From: Tricholoma matsutake
Lineage: Eukaryota > Basidiomycota > Agaricomycetes > Agaricales > Tricholomataceae
Assembly (NCBI GenBank): GCA_026075535.2
Contig: AP026545.1
Span: 3,472,001-3,536,000 of the forward strand
Length of the DNA: 64,000 nt
Reading direction: 5' to 3'
The notes under the pieces are model-generated. The model ran no database searches. It saw only the letters and a program-made list of their open reading frames with translations, and was not told the origin of the DNA. Shown here in pieces: positions 11,502 to 23,058 of this stretch. The translations under genes and the position numbers were made by a program. Numbering within the stretch: position 1 is the first letter of the stretch; each line of letters starts with the position of its first letter.

Positions 11502-12114
11502 CTTGAGTCATCCTCTTACCATCAGGCATGTCAATCTGTGGACGATTATATTGATGGGTTTAAGGATTTGGTGGACATGGCAGGATATGGGAGTGGGCTA
11601 CCAGTTGTGGTAGGGCCTCAATCGAGAGATTCAGGACCAGATTGCACAGATGTTGGAAGGGCACCTGGCAGATGATGACATCTATGCTTGGTATGATGCT
11701 GTTTCACTCTGTGATGAGAACTGACTCACAAATGCAGTGTTTAACACTGCATTCCATGCTCCAACTACCACTCATGCACCCTACACCTTCAATTGAACCC
11801 TCCCCCAGCGTAACCACATTCCTGTCTGTCAGACTCCTGCACCAGCTGTCAATGTCCCAGTACCAATGGATGTTGATGCAACCCATAGCCGTGCACGTAG
11901 GTTGGATCTCTGCTACCACTGTGGGGAAACTGGGCACAGGGACGGAGCATGTCCCCATCATCAGGATATCTGCATGCTCACCCCTGAGGGGCAAGATGAA
12001 CTCCTCCAAGATTTGTTGGCGCTTGTAGATGTCGAGGAAGCAAAGGATCAGGTTGCAGAGGAGATCAAGTCAGAAGTTGTAGAGGAGCAGGATTTTTCTA
12101 TTCACAGCGAGTGA
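11502..12114 (+). pseudogene. R1 gag, C-terminal part
   Basis: Resumes R1 gag after S (compare R2 MDDYIDEFKDLVDMAGYGSG). It carries the CCHC zinc knuckle CYHCGETGHRDGACPHH near 11910 and ends HSE* at 12114. Stops at former Arg codons (for example ENR to EN*, near 11722) interrupt it. The pol frame overlaps the gag stop in the -1 frame, exactly as in R2. Confidence 0.8.
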
Positions 12115-15100
12115 ATCATATGCCCTCACTGCCTGTCCATAACCACTTTGAAGTTTTGTTAGTTGAATCCCCAGAGAATGAATCTATTTCCATGACTGTT
12201 CCCCTCTCTGACCCTTTGAAGTTGGCTGAAGACATACCTGCTCTTCCCATCTCTCTCTCTTCCCCATGCCCCAAAATTAAATCATGGGAGTGCAAACTAC
12301 CACGCAAATATATTGTTGCATCAACTCCCTCTACACATTCCTTGAACCTAGCAATCGAACTACAGACTACCAACACTGGACAGATACTCAGTGTCTCTGC
12401 ACTCCTGGACTCTGGTGCAACTGGTCTCTTCATTGATGCCCATCTCACACAACAACATTGCCTGAATACTCGCTCAATCTTGTGTCTGATACCTGTTTAT
12501 AATGTGGATGGGTCCCCAAATGAAGCTGGTGCCATCCAAGAGGTTGTAGACCTGGTCCTCCGTTACAAAGATCATAGTGAGCATGCCCTTTTTGCTGTCA
12601 CTCAATTAGGAAAGCAGAAGGTGATTTTGGGCTATCCGTGGCTTTGAGACCATAACCCAGAGGTCGACTGGCGCACTGGGGAGGTTACCATGAGCCAGTG
12701 TCCATCCCACTGTCACACTTGTTTCACAGAAGCCAGACAAGAACGTCGTGGACAAAGGGCCTCAATACAACATACTCAGAAGTGTCGTGCTGGACACCTG
12801 CCTATACCTGAAGTGGAGTTAGAAGGGGTTCCTGATCTGATGCTGGACTCGGATGATGATGATGAGGAGCCAGAGGAAGTGGAGGAAGGTGATTGGATCA
12901 TCTACACTGCAATTTGTCCATTGCATGAGGTGTGTGCCACATCAAACATATCCCAATGCCTCGCCGAAGCCTTCCACAAAAACAATGCTGCTAAATCCTC
13001 TCCTGATTCCTTGCTTCCTCATCTCCATGGGTTCAGGGATGTGTTCTCCAAGGAATTGTTTGACTCTCTCCCTGTGCGCAAGCCATGGGATCACACAATC
13101 AAACTCACCCCTGGTGCAACCCCTTCATCCTGCAAGGTCTATCCACTCTCTCCTGAAGAACAGTGACAGCGTGACCAGTTCATCGATGAGCACCTGGCCT
13201 CCGGATGTGTTTGACCATCAAAGTCACCCATGGCCTCTCCCTTTTACTTTGTCAAGAAGAAGGATGGCTCACTTTGACCGGTTCAAGACTACAGAAGGCT
13301 CAATGACATCACGGTCAAAAATCACTACCCATTACCTCTCATCTCTGAACTTGTGAACCAGCTTCATGGAGCCCAATACTTCACCAAGCTTGACATCCAT
13401 TGGGGCTACAATAATGTGAGGATAAAGGAGGGAGATGAGTGGAAGGCAGCCTTTGATACCAACCATGGTCTTTTTGAACTGCTTGTCATGTTCTTTGGCC
13501 TTACTAATAGTCCAGCCACCTTTCAGACCATGGTGAATGACATCTTCCATGTCCTCATCCTCGAAGGCATTGTTTGTATCTATCTCGACAACATCCTCAT
13601 CTTCACTCACACAGTTGAAGAGCACCTGCCTCATCCTAGAACGACTTCAATGGTACAAACTCTACCTTTGTCAGGACAAGTGTGAGTTTGAGAAGACCAA
13701 GATCAAGTACCTCAGCCTGATTATCTCAGAGGGTCAGGTGGAGATAGATCCTATCAAGGTGAATGGGGTCATGGCTTGGCCAACGCCCACAAACAAGAAA
13801 GAGGTGCAGTCTTTCCTGGGCTTCATCAATTTCTATCGGTGTTTTATCAAGGATTTCTCACATCATGCATGACCACTGTTTGACTTGACAGGAAAGGAGG
13901 CATGGAGGTGGGATAATGCACAACAGGAGGTGTTTGAAAAGCTTAAGGAGATGGTCACTTCCACTCCCATTCTTACCTTTGCTGACAATTTGCACCCTTT
14001 TCGTGTAGAAGCTGACAGTTCTGACTTTGCGATGGGCACCATGTTGTCTCAGCAGTCTCTGGAGGACCAGAAGTCACATCCTGTTGCATTCTACTCCAAA
14101 AGCCTTAGTGCTGTAGAGCAAAACTATGAGATCCATGACAAGGAGATGTTGGCAATAATGCGTGCACTTGAGGAGTGGTGACACTTCCTCAAGGGTGCCC
14201 AACACAAGGTGGAAATTTGGATGGATCACAAGAATCTCAAGCACTTTATGACAGCCAAGAAATTGAACCGTTGTCAAGCTCGTTGGTCCTTGTATCTATC
14301 CAGATTAGACTTCTCCTTGCACCACCATCCAGGTTGCAGCATGGGGAAGACTGATGCCCTCTCCCAACATGCAGACCATGGGGATGGCAGTGATGACAAC
14401 CAAAACATTGTGTTGTTGCAGCCAGACCTGTTCACCTTTTGGGCACTGGAAGGCATCGCACCCCAGGGCGAGGAGCAGGACATCCTACACAACATTTGTT
14501 GTGCAAACCGTAGTGGTTTACATGAGGATGTTGTTGCCTGAGCTGTTAAAGAACTGAGGAAGGGATCCACCCTTTTCTTGCGTGTGGCAGAGTGGGCTGA
14601 AAAGGAGAACTTGTTGTATTTCAGGGATCACATCTACATCCCCAATGACTCAGACCTTCACCAGCACATCATATCCCAACACCATGACTCACAGATTGCT
14701 GGTCATCCTGGATGCTGGAAGACCTTGGAGTTCACCTCATGGAATTATTGGTGGCCACAAATGTCACAACTCATTGGTCAGTATTGTCATACTTGTGACC
14801 TTTGCTTACACACCAAGATTCCTCATCACAAACCCATTGGCGAGCTACACCCTCTTCCTGTTCTAGAGAGTCATTGGGATGTTGTCAGTGTCGACTTTGT
14901 GGTGGAGTTGCCAGAGTTGAATGGGTTTGATGTGGTAATGTGCACAGTTGATTCAGTGGGAAAATGTGCTCACTTCATTCCCACTCACACCACTGTCAGC
15001 ACCCTGGGTGCTGCCCGACTCTATCTCCACCATGTGTGGAAATTACATGGACTTCCTGGTGCTTTCCTCTCTGACCATGGCCCTCAGCTCATGGCAGAGT

Positions 15101-15342
15101 TCACTTGCGAGCTGTATCAACTTCTGGGGATCAAACTCCTTGCTTTGACTGCCTATCACCCACAAACTGATGGCCAGACTGAGTGAGTCAACCAGGAACT
15201 GGAGCAGTACATCTGCATCTTTGTCAATGAGCACCAGGACAATTGGGACAATCTTCTCCCCTTGGACGAGTTTGGATACAACAACCATGTCCATGCTTCC
15301 ACTCAACAGACCCCTTTCCTCTTAGACACTGGACGACATCCA
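12111..15342 (+). pseudogene. R1 pol, N-terminal two thirds
   Basis: Protease [12 protein letters not shown] near 12410. RT blocks [20 protein letters not shown] and [11 protein letters not shown] at about 13380-13610; the catalytic YLDD reads YLDN, a CpG transition compared with the YLDD in R2. A deletion of about 14 bp near 13625 shifts the frame. RNase H (DKEMLAIMRALEEW) is near 14140. The integrase HHCC (HHDSQIAGHPG...CHTCDLC) is near 14690-14800, and its core SVDFVVELPELNGFD, LSDHGPQ is at 14890-15080. The frame is cut inside FLLDTGRHP by R2 at 15343. Many TGA codons sit at Arg positions. Confidence 0.85.
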
Positions 15343-15768
15343 TATAAGGGCAACCTAAGCCTCTAGCAAAGGGAAATCCAAAGTTAAAATTATACTACAT
15401 AATACAGGCATTGGGGACACACCTAGCAAAGGGAAATCTGAAGAGAAAACTCTAAGGATCCCCTTGCTGATGCCCAGTATATGTGAAGATGACAAAAATC
15501 AAATATAACCTAAAAATAGAAAAAGGCAGAGATAGGTGGATCAAGGCTGCCAAATGACATCATACCAAGGGGTATGTGTCGGAAGGGGTACTCCGCCTCT
15601 AAATATAAAAGTGTCAACATGTACAAACATGATAGCAAGGGAAAATTAGTAATAAAATCCAGAAAAATCATAGAAAATGAAGAATAGAAGGAAATGAGGT
15701 GGGGAAAAATATAGGACAAACATAAAAAATAGGAAAAACACACAGGGCATCCCCCTAGTCCCCTTACA
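15343..15768 (-). repeat. 3' LTR of R2
   Basis: 426 bp, TATAAGGGC...CCCCTTACA on the plus strand. The adjacent TCACCCCCTCTCT (15769-15781) is the polypurine tract on the minus strand. This LTR has lost seven CpG sites kept in the other LTR. Confidence 0.92.
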
Positions 15769-15779
15769 TCACCCCCTCT

Positions 15780-18700
15780 CTAAGATGCATCACCCCGATG
15801 CATTTGAAATCGCATATGACCAAAGTCCATGACTTGAATGCAACGCGGTGCAGCAGTGTGCCATCGGTGGAATTCCTTGATTAACTGAGGGGCATTTACG
15901 TCAGACTCTTCGACCCATGAGTTCTCCTCATACCCATAACCCTTCCAATGTACCAAATACTGGAGTTTTCCTCGATGCAAACAGCTGTCCAAGATTGACT
16001 CGACTTCGTATTGGGGTTCTCCCTCGATCACTGTAGGTGGTGGTGGTGGGTGTGAATGGCGTCCCGGGAACGGATCTGGGGGAGCTGGAAGCAATTTGAC
16101 GACATGGAAGATGGGATGGAGTCTGGACATGGAGGCTGGGAGGCGTAGACGATAGGCATGCGTTCCAATGCACTTGACAATGGGGAAAGGTCCCAAGAAG
16201 CGATGAGCGAGTTTCTTGGATGGACGTGTAGTGGAGATGTCACTGGAGTCAAGATAAACTCGATCACCAACCTTGTACTGAGGGGTTGGGGAGTGGCATT
16301 GGTTGTAAAATCACGCCATGTCATCCTTTGCCTTTGCTAAGGCTGCCCTTGCCTCCTCCAAGCTATCCCTCATACGTTCTGTGAACTCATTCACCGTCTC
16401 GATGTGTGAGGGAGTTTGGTGAGGTTCAAATCCCATGCGTGGATGTCGTCCAGTGTCTAAGAGGAAAGGGGTCTGTTGAGTGGAAGCATGGACATGGTTG
16501 TTGTATCCGAACTCGGCCAAAGGAAGGAGATCATCCCAATCATCCTGGTGTTCATTGACAAAGAGGCGGATGTACTGCTCCAGTTCCTGGTTGACTCACT
16601 CCGTCTGGCCATCAGTTTGTGGGTGATAAGCGGTTGAAGTGAGGAGTTTGATCCCCAGGAGTCGGTACAGCTCACGAGTGAACTCTGCCATGAACTGAGG
16701 GCCACGATCCGAGAGGAAGGCACCAGGAAGTCCATGTAATTTCCACACGTGGTGGAGGTAGAGTCGAGCGGCACCTAGGGCACTGACAGTGGTATGAGTG
16801 GGAATGAAATGAGCGCATTTTCCCACTGAGTCAACTGTGCACATCACCGCATCAAACCCGTTTGACTCTGGCAATTCCACCACAAAGTTGACACTGACAA
16901 CATCCCAACGACTCTCTGGAACAGGAAGAGGGTGTAGCTCACCAATAGGCTTGCGACGAGGAACCTTGGTGCATAAGCAAAGGTCACAAGTGTGACAATA
17001 CTGACCAATGAGCCGTGACATTTGTGGCCACCAATAGTTCCGTGAGGTGAGCTCCAAGGTCTTCCAGCGTCCGGGGTGGCCAGCAATCTGTGAGTCATGG
17101 TGTTGGGATATGATGTGCCAGCGAAGGTCTGGGTCATTGGGAACATAGATGTGATCCCTGAAATACAACAAGTCCTCCTTTTCAGCCCACTCTGCCGCAT
17201 GTAAGGAAAGGGTGGATCCGTTCCTCAGTTCTTTAACAGCTCGGGCGACAACATCCTCATGTAAACCGCTACAGTTTGCGCAACGAATGTCATGTAGGAT
17301 GTCCCACTCCTCACCCTGGGGTGTGATGCCTTCCAGTGCCTGAATGGTGAACAGGTCTGGCTGCAACAGCACAATGTTTTGGTTGTCACCGCTGCCATCC
17401 CCATGGTCTGCACGTCGGGATAGGGCATCGGTCTTCCCCATGCTGCAACCCGGACGGTGGTGCAAGGAGAAGTCAAATCTAGATAGATACAGGGACCAAC
17501 AAGCTTGACAACGGTTCAATTTCTTGGCTGTCATGAAGTACTCGAGATTCTTGTGATCCATCCAAATTTCCACCTTGTGTTGGGCACCCTCGAGGAAGTG
17601 TCGCCACTCCTCAAGCGCACGCATTATTGCCAACATCTCCTTGTCATGGATCTCGTAGTTTTGCTCTACAGCACTAAGGCTTTTGGAGTAGAACACAACA
17701 GGATGCCACTTCTGGTCCTCCAGAGACTGCTGAGACAACACGGCGCCCGTCGCAAAGTCAGAACTGTTGGCTTCTACACGAAAAGGACGCGAATCGTCAG
17801 CAAAGGTAAGGATCGGAGCAGAAGTGACCATCTCCTTAAGCTTTTCGAATGCCTCCTGTTGTGCATTATCCCACCTCCATGCCTCCTTTCCTGTCAAGTC
17901 GAACAGTGGTCATGCATGATGTGAGAAATCCTTGATAAAATGCCGATAGAAATTGATGAAGCCCAGGAAAGACTGCACCTCCTTCTTGTTCGTGGGTGTC
18001 GGCCAAGCTGTGACCCCGTTTACCTTGATAGGATCCATCTCCACTTGACCCTCCGAGATAATCAGGCCGAGGTACTCGATCTTGGTCCTTTCGAACTTGC
18101 ATTTGTCCTGATGAAGGTAGAGTTTGTACCGTCGAAGTCGCTCTAGGACGAGGCGCGTGATGTGATGGTGCTCTTCAACTGTGCGAGTGAAGATGAGGAT
18201 GTCATCGAGATAGATGCAGACAACGCCTTCAAGGATGAGGTCATGGAAGATGTCGTTCATCATGGTCTGAAAGGTGGCAGGGCTATTAGTAAGGCCAAAG
18301 AACATGACAAGCGGTTCAAAAAGACCATGGTTGGTACGAAAGGCTGCCTTCCACTCATCTCCCTCCTTTATCCTCACATTATTATAGCCCCAACGGACAT
18401 TGAGCTTGGTGAAGTATCAGGCTCCATGGAGCTGGTTTACAAGTTCAGAGATGAGGGGTAGTGGGTAGTGATTTTTGATTGTGATGTTGTTGAGCCTTCT
18501 GTAGTCTTGAACTGGTCGAAGTGAGCCATCCTTCTTCTTGACAAAGAAAAAGGGAGAGGCCATGGGTGACTTCAATGGTCAAATATGTCCAGAGGCCAGG
18601 TGCTTGTTGATGAACTGGTCAAGCTGCTGTTGTTCTTCCGGAGAGAGAGGATAGACCTTGCAGGATGAAGGGGTTGCGCCGGGGGTGAGTTCGATTGCGT

Positions 18701-19691
18701 GATCCCATGGCTTGCACGCAGGAAGAGAGTCGAATGACTCCTTGGAGAACACGTCTTCAAACTCATGGAGATGAGGGAGTAAGGTGTTAGTAGAGGATTT
18801 AGCAGCGTTGTTTTTGTGGAAGGCCTCAGCGAGGCGTTGGGATATGTTCAATGTGGCACACACCTCATGCGATGAGCGAATTGCAGTGTAGAAGATCTGA
18901 TCACCCTCCTCCACTTCCTCTGGGTCCTCATCATCATCATCCGAGTCCGGCATTAGATCAGGAACCCCTTCCAATTCCACTTCAGGTATAGGCAGGGGTC
19001 CAGCACGACACTTCTGAGTACGTCGTATTGCCACCTTCTGTCCACGACGTTCTTGCCTGGCTTCTGTGAAACACGTCCGACAGCAGGATGGACATCGGCT
19101 CATGGTAACCTCCCCAGTGCGCCAGTCGACCTCTGGGTTATGGTCTCGAAGCCATGGATATCCCAAAATCACCTTTTGCTTTCCTAATTGAGTGACAGCA
19201 AAAAGGGCACGCTCACTATGATCTTTGTAACGGAGAACCAGGTCTGCAACCTCTCGGATGGCACCAGCTTCATTTGGGGATCCATCCATGTTATATACAG
19301 GTATCGGATGTGAGAGTGAGCAAGTATTTAGGCAATGTTGTTGTACCAGATGGGAATCGATGAAGAGACCAGTCGCACCAGAGTCCAGGAGCGCAGAGAC
19401 ACCGAGTATCTGTCCAGTGTCGGTCGTCTGCAGTTTGATGGCTAGGTTTAAGGAATGTACAGAGGGAGTGGATGCCACAATATACTTGCATGGTAGTTTA
19501 CACTCCCATGATTTAATTTTGGGACGTGGAGTAGAAGGAGAGATGGGGAGAGCAGGTACGTCTTTAGCCAACTTTGAAGGGTCAGAGAGGGGAGCAGTCA
19601 CAGAAATGGATTCATTCTCCGGGGATTCAACTGACAAGACTTCAAAGCGGTTATGGACAGGCAGTGAGCGCGTACGATTCACTTGCTGCAA
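15780..19691 (-). pseudogene. R2 pol, one frame closed only by TGA codons
   Basis: A single frame of about 1304 codons in the -1 frame relative to gag. Protease [12 protein letters not shown] is near 19390, and RT with intact VCIYLDDILIF near 18220. RNase H (DKEMLAIMRALEEWRHFLEG, MDHKNLEYF) is at about 17650-17530. Integrase has HHCC (HHDSQIAGHPGRWK...CHTCDLC) and a D,D(35)E core (SVNFVVEL, LSDRGPQFMAEF; one catalytic Asp reads Asn). The chromodomain YEVESILDSCLHRGKLQYLVHWKGY is near 15990. I count five in-frame TGA codons (about 18578, 18420, 17908, 16593 and 16309), four of them where relatives have Arg. No frameshift is seen, so it lost function recently. Confidence 0.88.
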
Positions 19692-20769
19692 ATAGGAAAA
19701 TCCTGCTCCTCTACAACTTCCAACTTAATCTCCTCTGCAACTTGATCCTTCGCTTCCTCAACATCTACAAGCGCCAACAAATCTTGCAGGAGTTCGTCTC
19801 GTCCCTTGGGGGTGAGCATGCGGATATCCTGATGATGGGGACACGCTCCAGCCCTGTGTCCAGGTTCCCCACAACGGTAGCAGAGATCCAACTTACGTGC
19901 ACGGCTGCGGGTTGCATCAACATCCATTGGTACTGGGACATTGATGGCTGGTGTGGGAGTTTGATGAACAGGAATGGGGTTAGGGCGGGGGAGGCTTCGA
20001 TTGAAGGTGTAGGGTGTATGAGTGGTAGTTGGAGCATGGAATGCAGCATTAAACGCCACATTTGTGAGTCGGTTCTCATCACAGAGTGAAGCAGCTTCAT
20101 ACCAAGCAAGGATATCATCGTCTGCTGGGCGCCCTTCCAACATCTGTGCAATCTGGTCCTGAATTTCTCGGTTGAGCCCCCATCGGAACTTCACCACCAC
20201 TGGTAACCCACTCCCATATCCTGCCATGTCCACCAAATCCTTGAACTCATCGATATAGTCGTCCACGGATCGACGTCCCTGGTGGTAAGCAGATGACTCA
20301 AGTCATGTCACTGCTCAGTGGCGTTCATTGAGGGGGCAGAAGTGGTGTACGAACTCAGCTCAAAAGTCAACCCAAGTGGAGAAAGGTAGAGAACTGAGTT
20401 CTTTAGTTTGACGTAGGATATGGTCCACATAGAGATAGGCGCGTTCAGATTTCATGTATGTGAAGGCCCAATAAATTTTTGCAGCCTCATCGACGAATTG
20501 ATGCGACTGGAGACTAATGTATAACTCACAGGAATTAAGGAATGCACGTCCCTGCGCACGTGCACCATTAAATTTGGTGGGGGGGGACGGTTTGATCTGG
20601 GCACGTTCCTTAGTGGACGTGTTTGGCAAAACGTCGTTGTTGGGTGCGCTTGGAGTCGTAAAGGGGGAACTATTGGTCGTAGGGTTAGCCTGGAGGGTCC
20701 TAACGAAGTTTTCAATCGTAGATTTAAGCGAGTCGATTTGCGCGCGCATTCCGGAAACATCGCGTCCAT
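19679..20769 (-). pseudogene. R2 gag
   Basis: From MDAMFPECA (20769), which is shifted out of frame by a deletion of about 27 bp compared with R1. The capsid segment follows in frame (AQIDSLKSTIENFVRTLQA, FLNSCELYISLQSHQFVDEAAKIYWAFTY), then MDDYIDEFKDLVDMAG and a CCHC knuckle CYRCGEPGHRAGACPHH near 19850. The stop at 19679 lies in the pol overlap. Some TGA stops sit between the segments (for example near 20358). Confidence 0.83.
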
Positions 20770-20923
20770 GTCGCTAGGGAGCACGTTTGGCGAAAATGGC
20801 GGCATAATAAAGGCGAGATTATCTGGAACGGTGTGTAGGGACTCTGTGGAGCTTTGGGAAGTGTCGTCCAGTCCATACCTGCCTATCTTGGGCAGCATGT
20901 TCGCGATTTTCGGGCCTTAGGGG

Positions 20924-20933
20924 AGAGTTTTCT
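20924..20933 (-). promoter_or_regulatory. Self-priming primer-binding site of R2
   Basis: Minus-strand AGAAAACTCT, 2 nt after the LTR, exactly complementary to the inferred transcript start at 21037-21046. No tRNA-type TGG primer site is seen. Confidence 0.75.
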
Positions 20934-20935
20934 AC

Positions 20936-21361
20936 TATAAGGGCAACATAAGCCTCTAGCAAAGGGAAATCCAAAGTTAAAATTATACTACATAATACAG
21001 GCATTGGGGACACACCTAGCAAAGGGAAATCCGAAGAGAAAACTCTAAGGATCCCCTTGCTGATGCCCAGTATATGTGAAGACGACAAAAATCAAATATA
21101 ACCTAAAAATAGAAAAAGGCGGAGATAGGCGGATCAAGGCTGCCGAATGACATCATACCAAGGGGTATGTGTCAGAAGGGGTACTCCGCCTCTAAATATA
21201 AAAGTGTCAACATGTACAAACATGATAGCAAGGGAAAATTAGTAATAAAATCCGGAAAAATCATAGAAAATGAAGAATAGAAGGAAATGAGGTGGGGAAA
21301 AATATAGGACGAACATAAAAAATAGGAAAAACACACAGGGCACCCCCCTAGTCCCCTTACA
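20936..21361 (-). repeat. 5' LTR of R2, with promoter
   Basis: 426 bp. On the minus strand a TATA-like CATATA (about 21071-21078) lies 25-30 bp upstream of AGAGTTTTCT (21046-21037), the inferred RNA start. Confidence 0.92.
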
Positions 21362-21366
21362 ATCCA

Positions 21367-21436
21367 CGCATGGGATTCAAACCTTGCCAAACTCCCTCAC
21401 ACATCAAGACGGTGAATGAGTTCACAGAATGCATGT
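21367..21436 (+). pseudogene. R1 pol, short middle segment
   Basis: Continues GRHPRMGF... of the R1 integrase after R2 and ends at the GGGATAGC duplication of the MITE. Homologous to R2 pol near 16440-16370. Confidence 0.8.
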
Positions 21437-21444
21437 GGGATAGC

Positions 21445-22282
21445 TAGTGCTGAAGGGTCCAGTCCATAGGACCAAAAAAAAGACCGAAATTGGACTGAAT
21501 TAGACCAGAAAAGACCAGACCAGTGGTCTATTTATGGACCGGTCTTTTGCAGTTCAGTTAGCAGTCTTTCCATTTTGAAAAATGTTGTAAAACCAAAAAA
21601 AAATAGTCTAAACCAGTTAGGACCAGTTTTGTCGTGGAAACATATATTGGACCATGTTTCCACATGAAATCCGGCAAATTCGACCTCTGGTTCATAAAAA
21701 ATGGTTAAGAATTGAGCAAGACATAACCAAATCTATTTTGTATGAGTATTTTGTTGTAACAGATTAATTTTCATTTCATCTTACTCATATGTTGATCATT
21801 TGCTTGATTCTATTAATGATCATAGGACTAACATGTATAATAATACTCCCACCATTTGTCAATGCATGCTATGCATCACATAATTTATGGTTGTCACATT
21901 ACATTTCTTGGTGTTCAGCATGAGTCATTCAGTAGATGTATTTTTATATTGATCATAGCCAAGTCAAATCTTTATGAAATGTCTTAAAAGTTAGACCAAA
22001 TGATGGGGAATTACAATGTCTATCCATCTGTACAGTGGTTATAAGGTCCGGGTAGTATTTGCTAAGATACATATGGGTTATATTAATATGACAAATCTTA
22101 CAACAAAACATCAGTCTGAACCAGTCTTAACTGGTCTTTTTCGGTCTTTTAACTGGAAAGGACCAGTCCTAGGTGGTCCAGTTCAGTTCTAGCAGTATCT
22201 GGGTCAGTTCTGGACTGGTTTAGGCTGCGGTCTTTATGTTTTTGGGTCAACAAACTGAACTGGACTGGACCCTTAAACACTA
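21445..22282. mobile_element. hAT-like MITE, family M1, TSD GGGATAGC
   Basis: 838 bp with terminal inverted repeats TAGTGCTGAAGGGTCCAGTCC / rc TAGTGTTTAAGGGTCCAGTCC and a perfect 8-bp duplication (21437-21444, 22283-22290). The inner sequence is rich in GGACCAGT/ACTGGTCC words and AT-rich spacers, with no transposase. TAGNG ends and 8-bp duplications are hAT hallmarks. R1 pol is continuous across it. Confidence 0.9.
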
Positions 22283-22290
22283 GGGATAGC

Positions 22291-22641
22291 TTGGAGGAGG
22301 CAAAGGCAGCCTTAGTGAAGGCGAAGAAGGACAACATGGCATGCTTTTACAACCAGCACTGTTCTCTGACCCCTCAGTACAAGGTTGGTGATCGAGTTCA
22401 TCTTGACTCCAGTGACATCTCCACTACGCGTCTGTCCAAGAAACTCGCTCATTGCTTCCTGGGACCTTTCCCATTGTCAAGTGTGTTGGAATGCATGCCT
22501 ATTGTCTATGCCTCCCAGCCTCCATGTCCAGACTCCACCCAGTCCTCCATGTCGTCAAGCTCCTTCCAGCTCCCCCAGATCCATTCCCAGGACACCATTC
22601 ATGCCCACCACCGCTGCCTACAGTGATCGAGGGAGAACCCC
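22291..22641 (+). pseudogene. R1 pol, segment before the chromodomain
   Basis: Resumes R1 pol (SLEEAKAALVKAKKDNMACFYNQH, VHLDSSDISTTRLSKKLAHCFLGPF), the region downstream of the integrase core. It runs to the AGTAT duplication of R4. Confidence 0.8.
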
Positions 22642-22646
22642 AGTAT

Positions 22647-23047
22647 TGTTAGGGTGACACCCACTATCTGCTAGCTAAGACCATGCGGGTTCTCTCTACA
22701 AGAAGGGGGCGGGATCCGCGCACGTGATGGGGAATTGATGGTTTTGATGCGAGGGGTTATTAATAGGTGAGTTTGTTGAGATAGGCCTTTCACACCGAAA
22801 ACATAGGTGGAATACCTAAGAGAACACAACTGGGGTCCCCTAGGCATATATTTAGGGTTTATATACTATGTTACATATATTGTACATTGTTGTTACCGAC
22901 ATGCGCATACAGGCGCGTACATAGTGATGCGTGCGAAATAATATTCTCATGCTATCAAAGTGTAGTGTCATTTGGCATAATGTAGTGTAATTCAACATAA
23001 TAAAATGAAAATGAAATTTTATTAGGTAATGGGGCTGTTTCCTAACA
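22647..23047 (-). repeat. 3' LTR of R4
   Basis: 401 bp, TGTTAGG...CCTAACA in either reading because its ends form a short inverted repeat. The inner flank TTACCCCCCTTTT is the polypurine tract on the minus strand. Confidence 0.93.
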
Positions 23048-23058
23048 TTACCCCCCTT

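Larger units (their letters stand above)
15343..21361 (-). mobile_element. R2: Ty3/gypsy chromovirus, complete, TSD ATCCA
   Basis: A 6019-bp element inserted in R1 integrase with a perfect duplication ATCCA (15338-15342 and 21362-21366); the R1 sequence is continuous across it. The two 426-bp LTRs differ at about 10 positions, 8 of them CpG transitions. The order on the minus strand is LTR, self-priming site, gag, pol (-1 frame), polypurine tract, LTR. It is the same family as R1. Pol is disabled only by nonsense codons. Confidence 0.95.
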
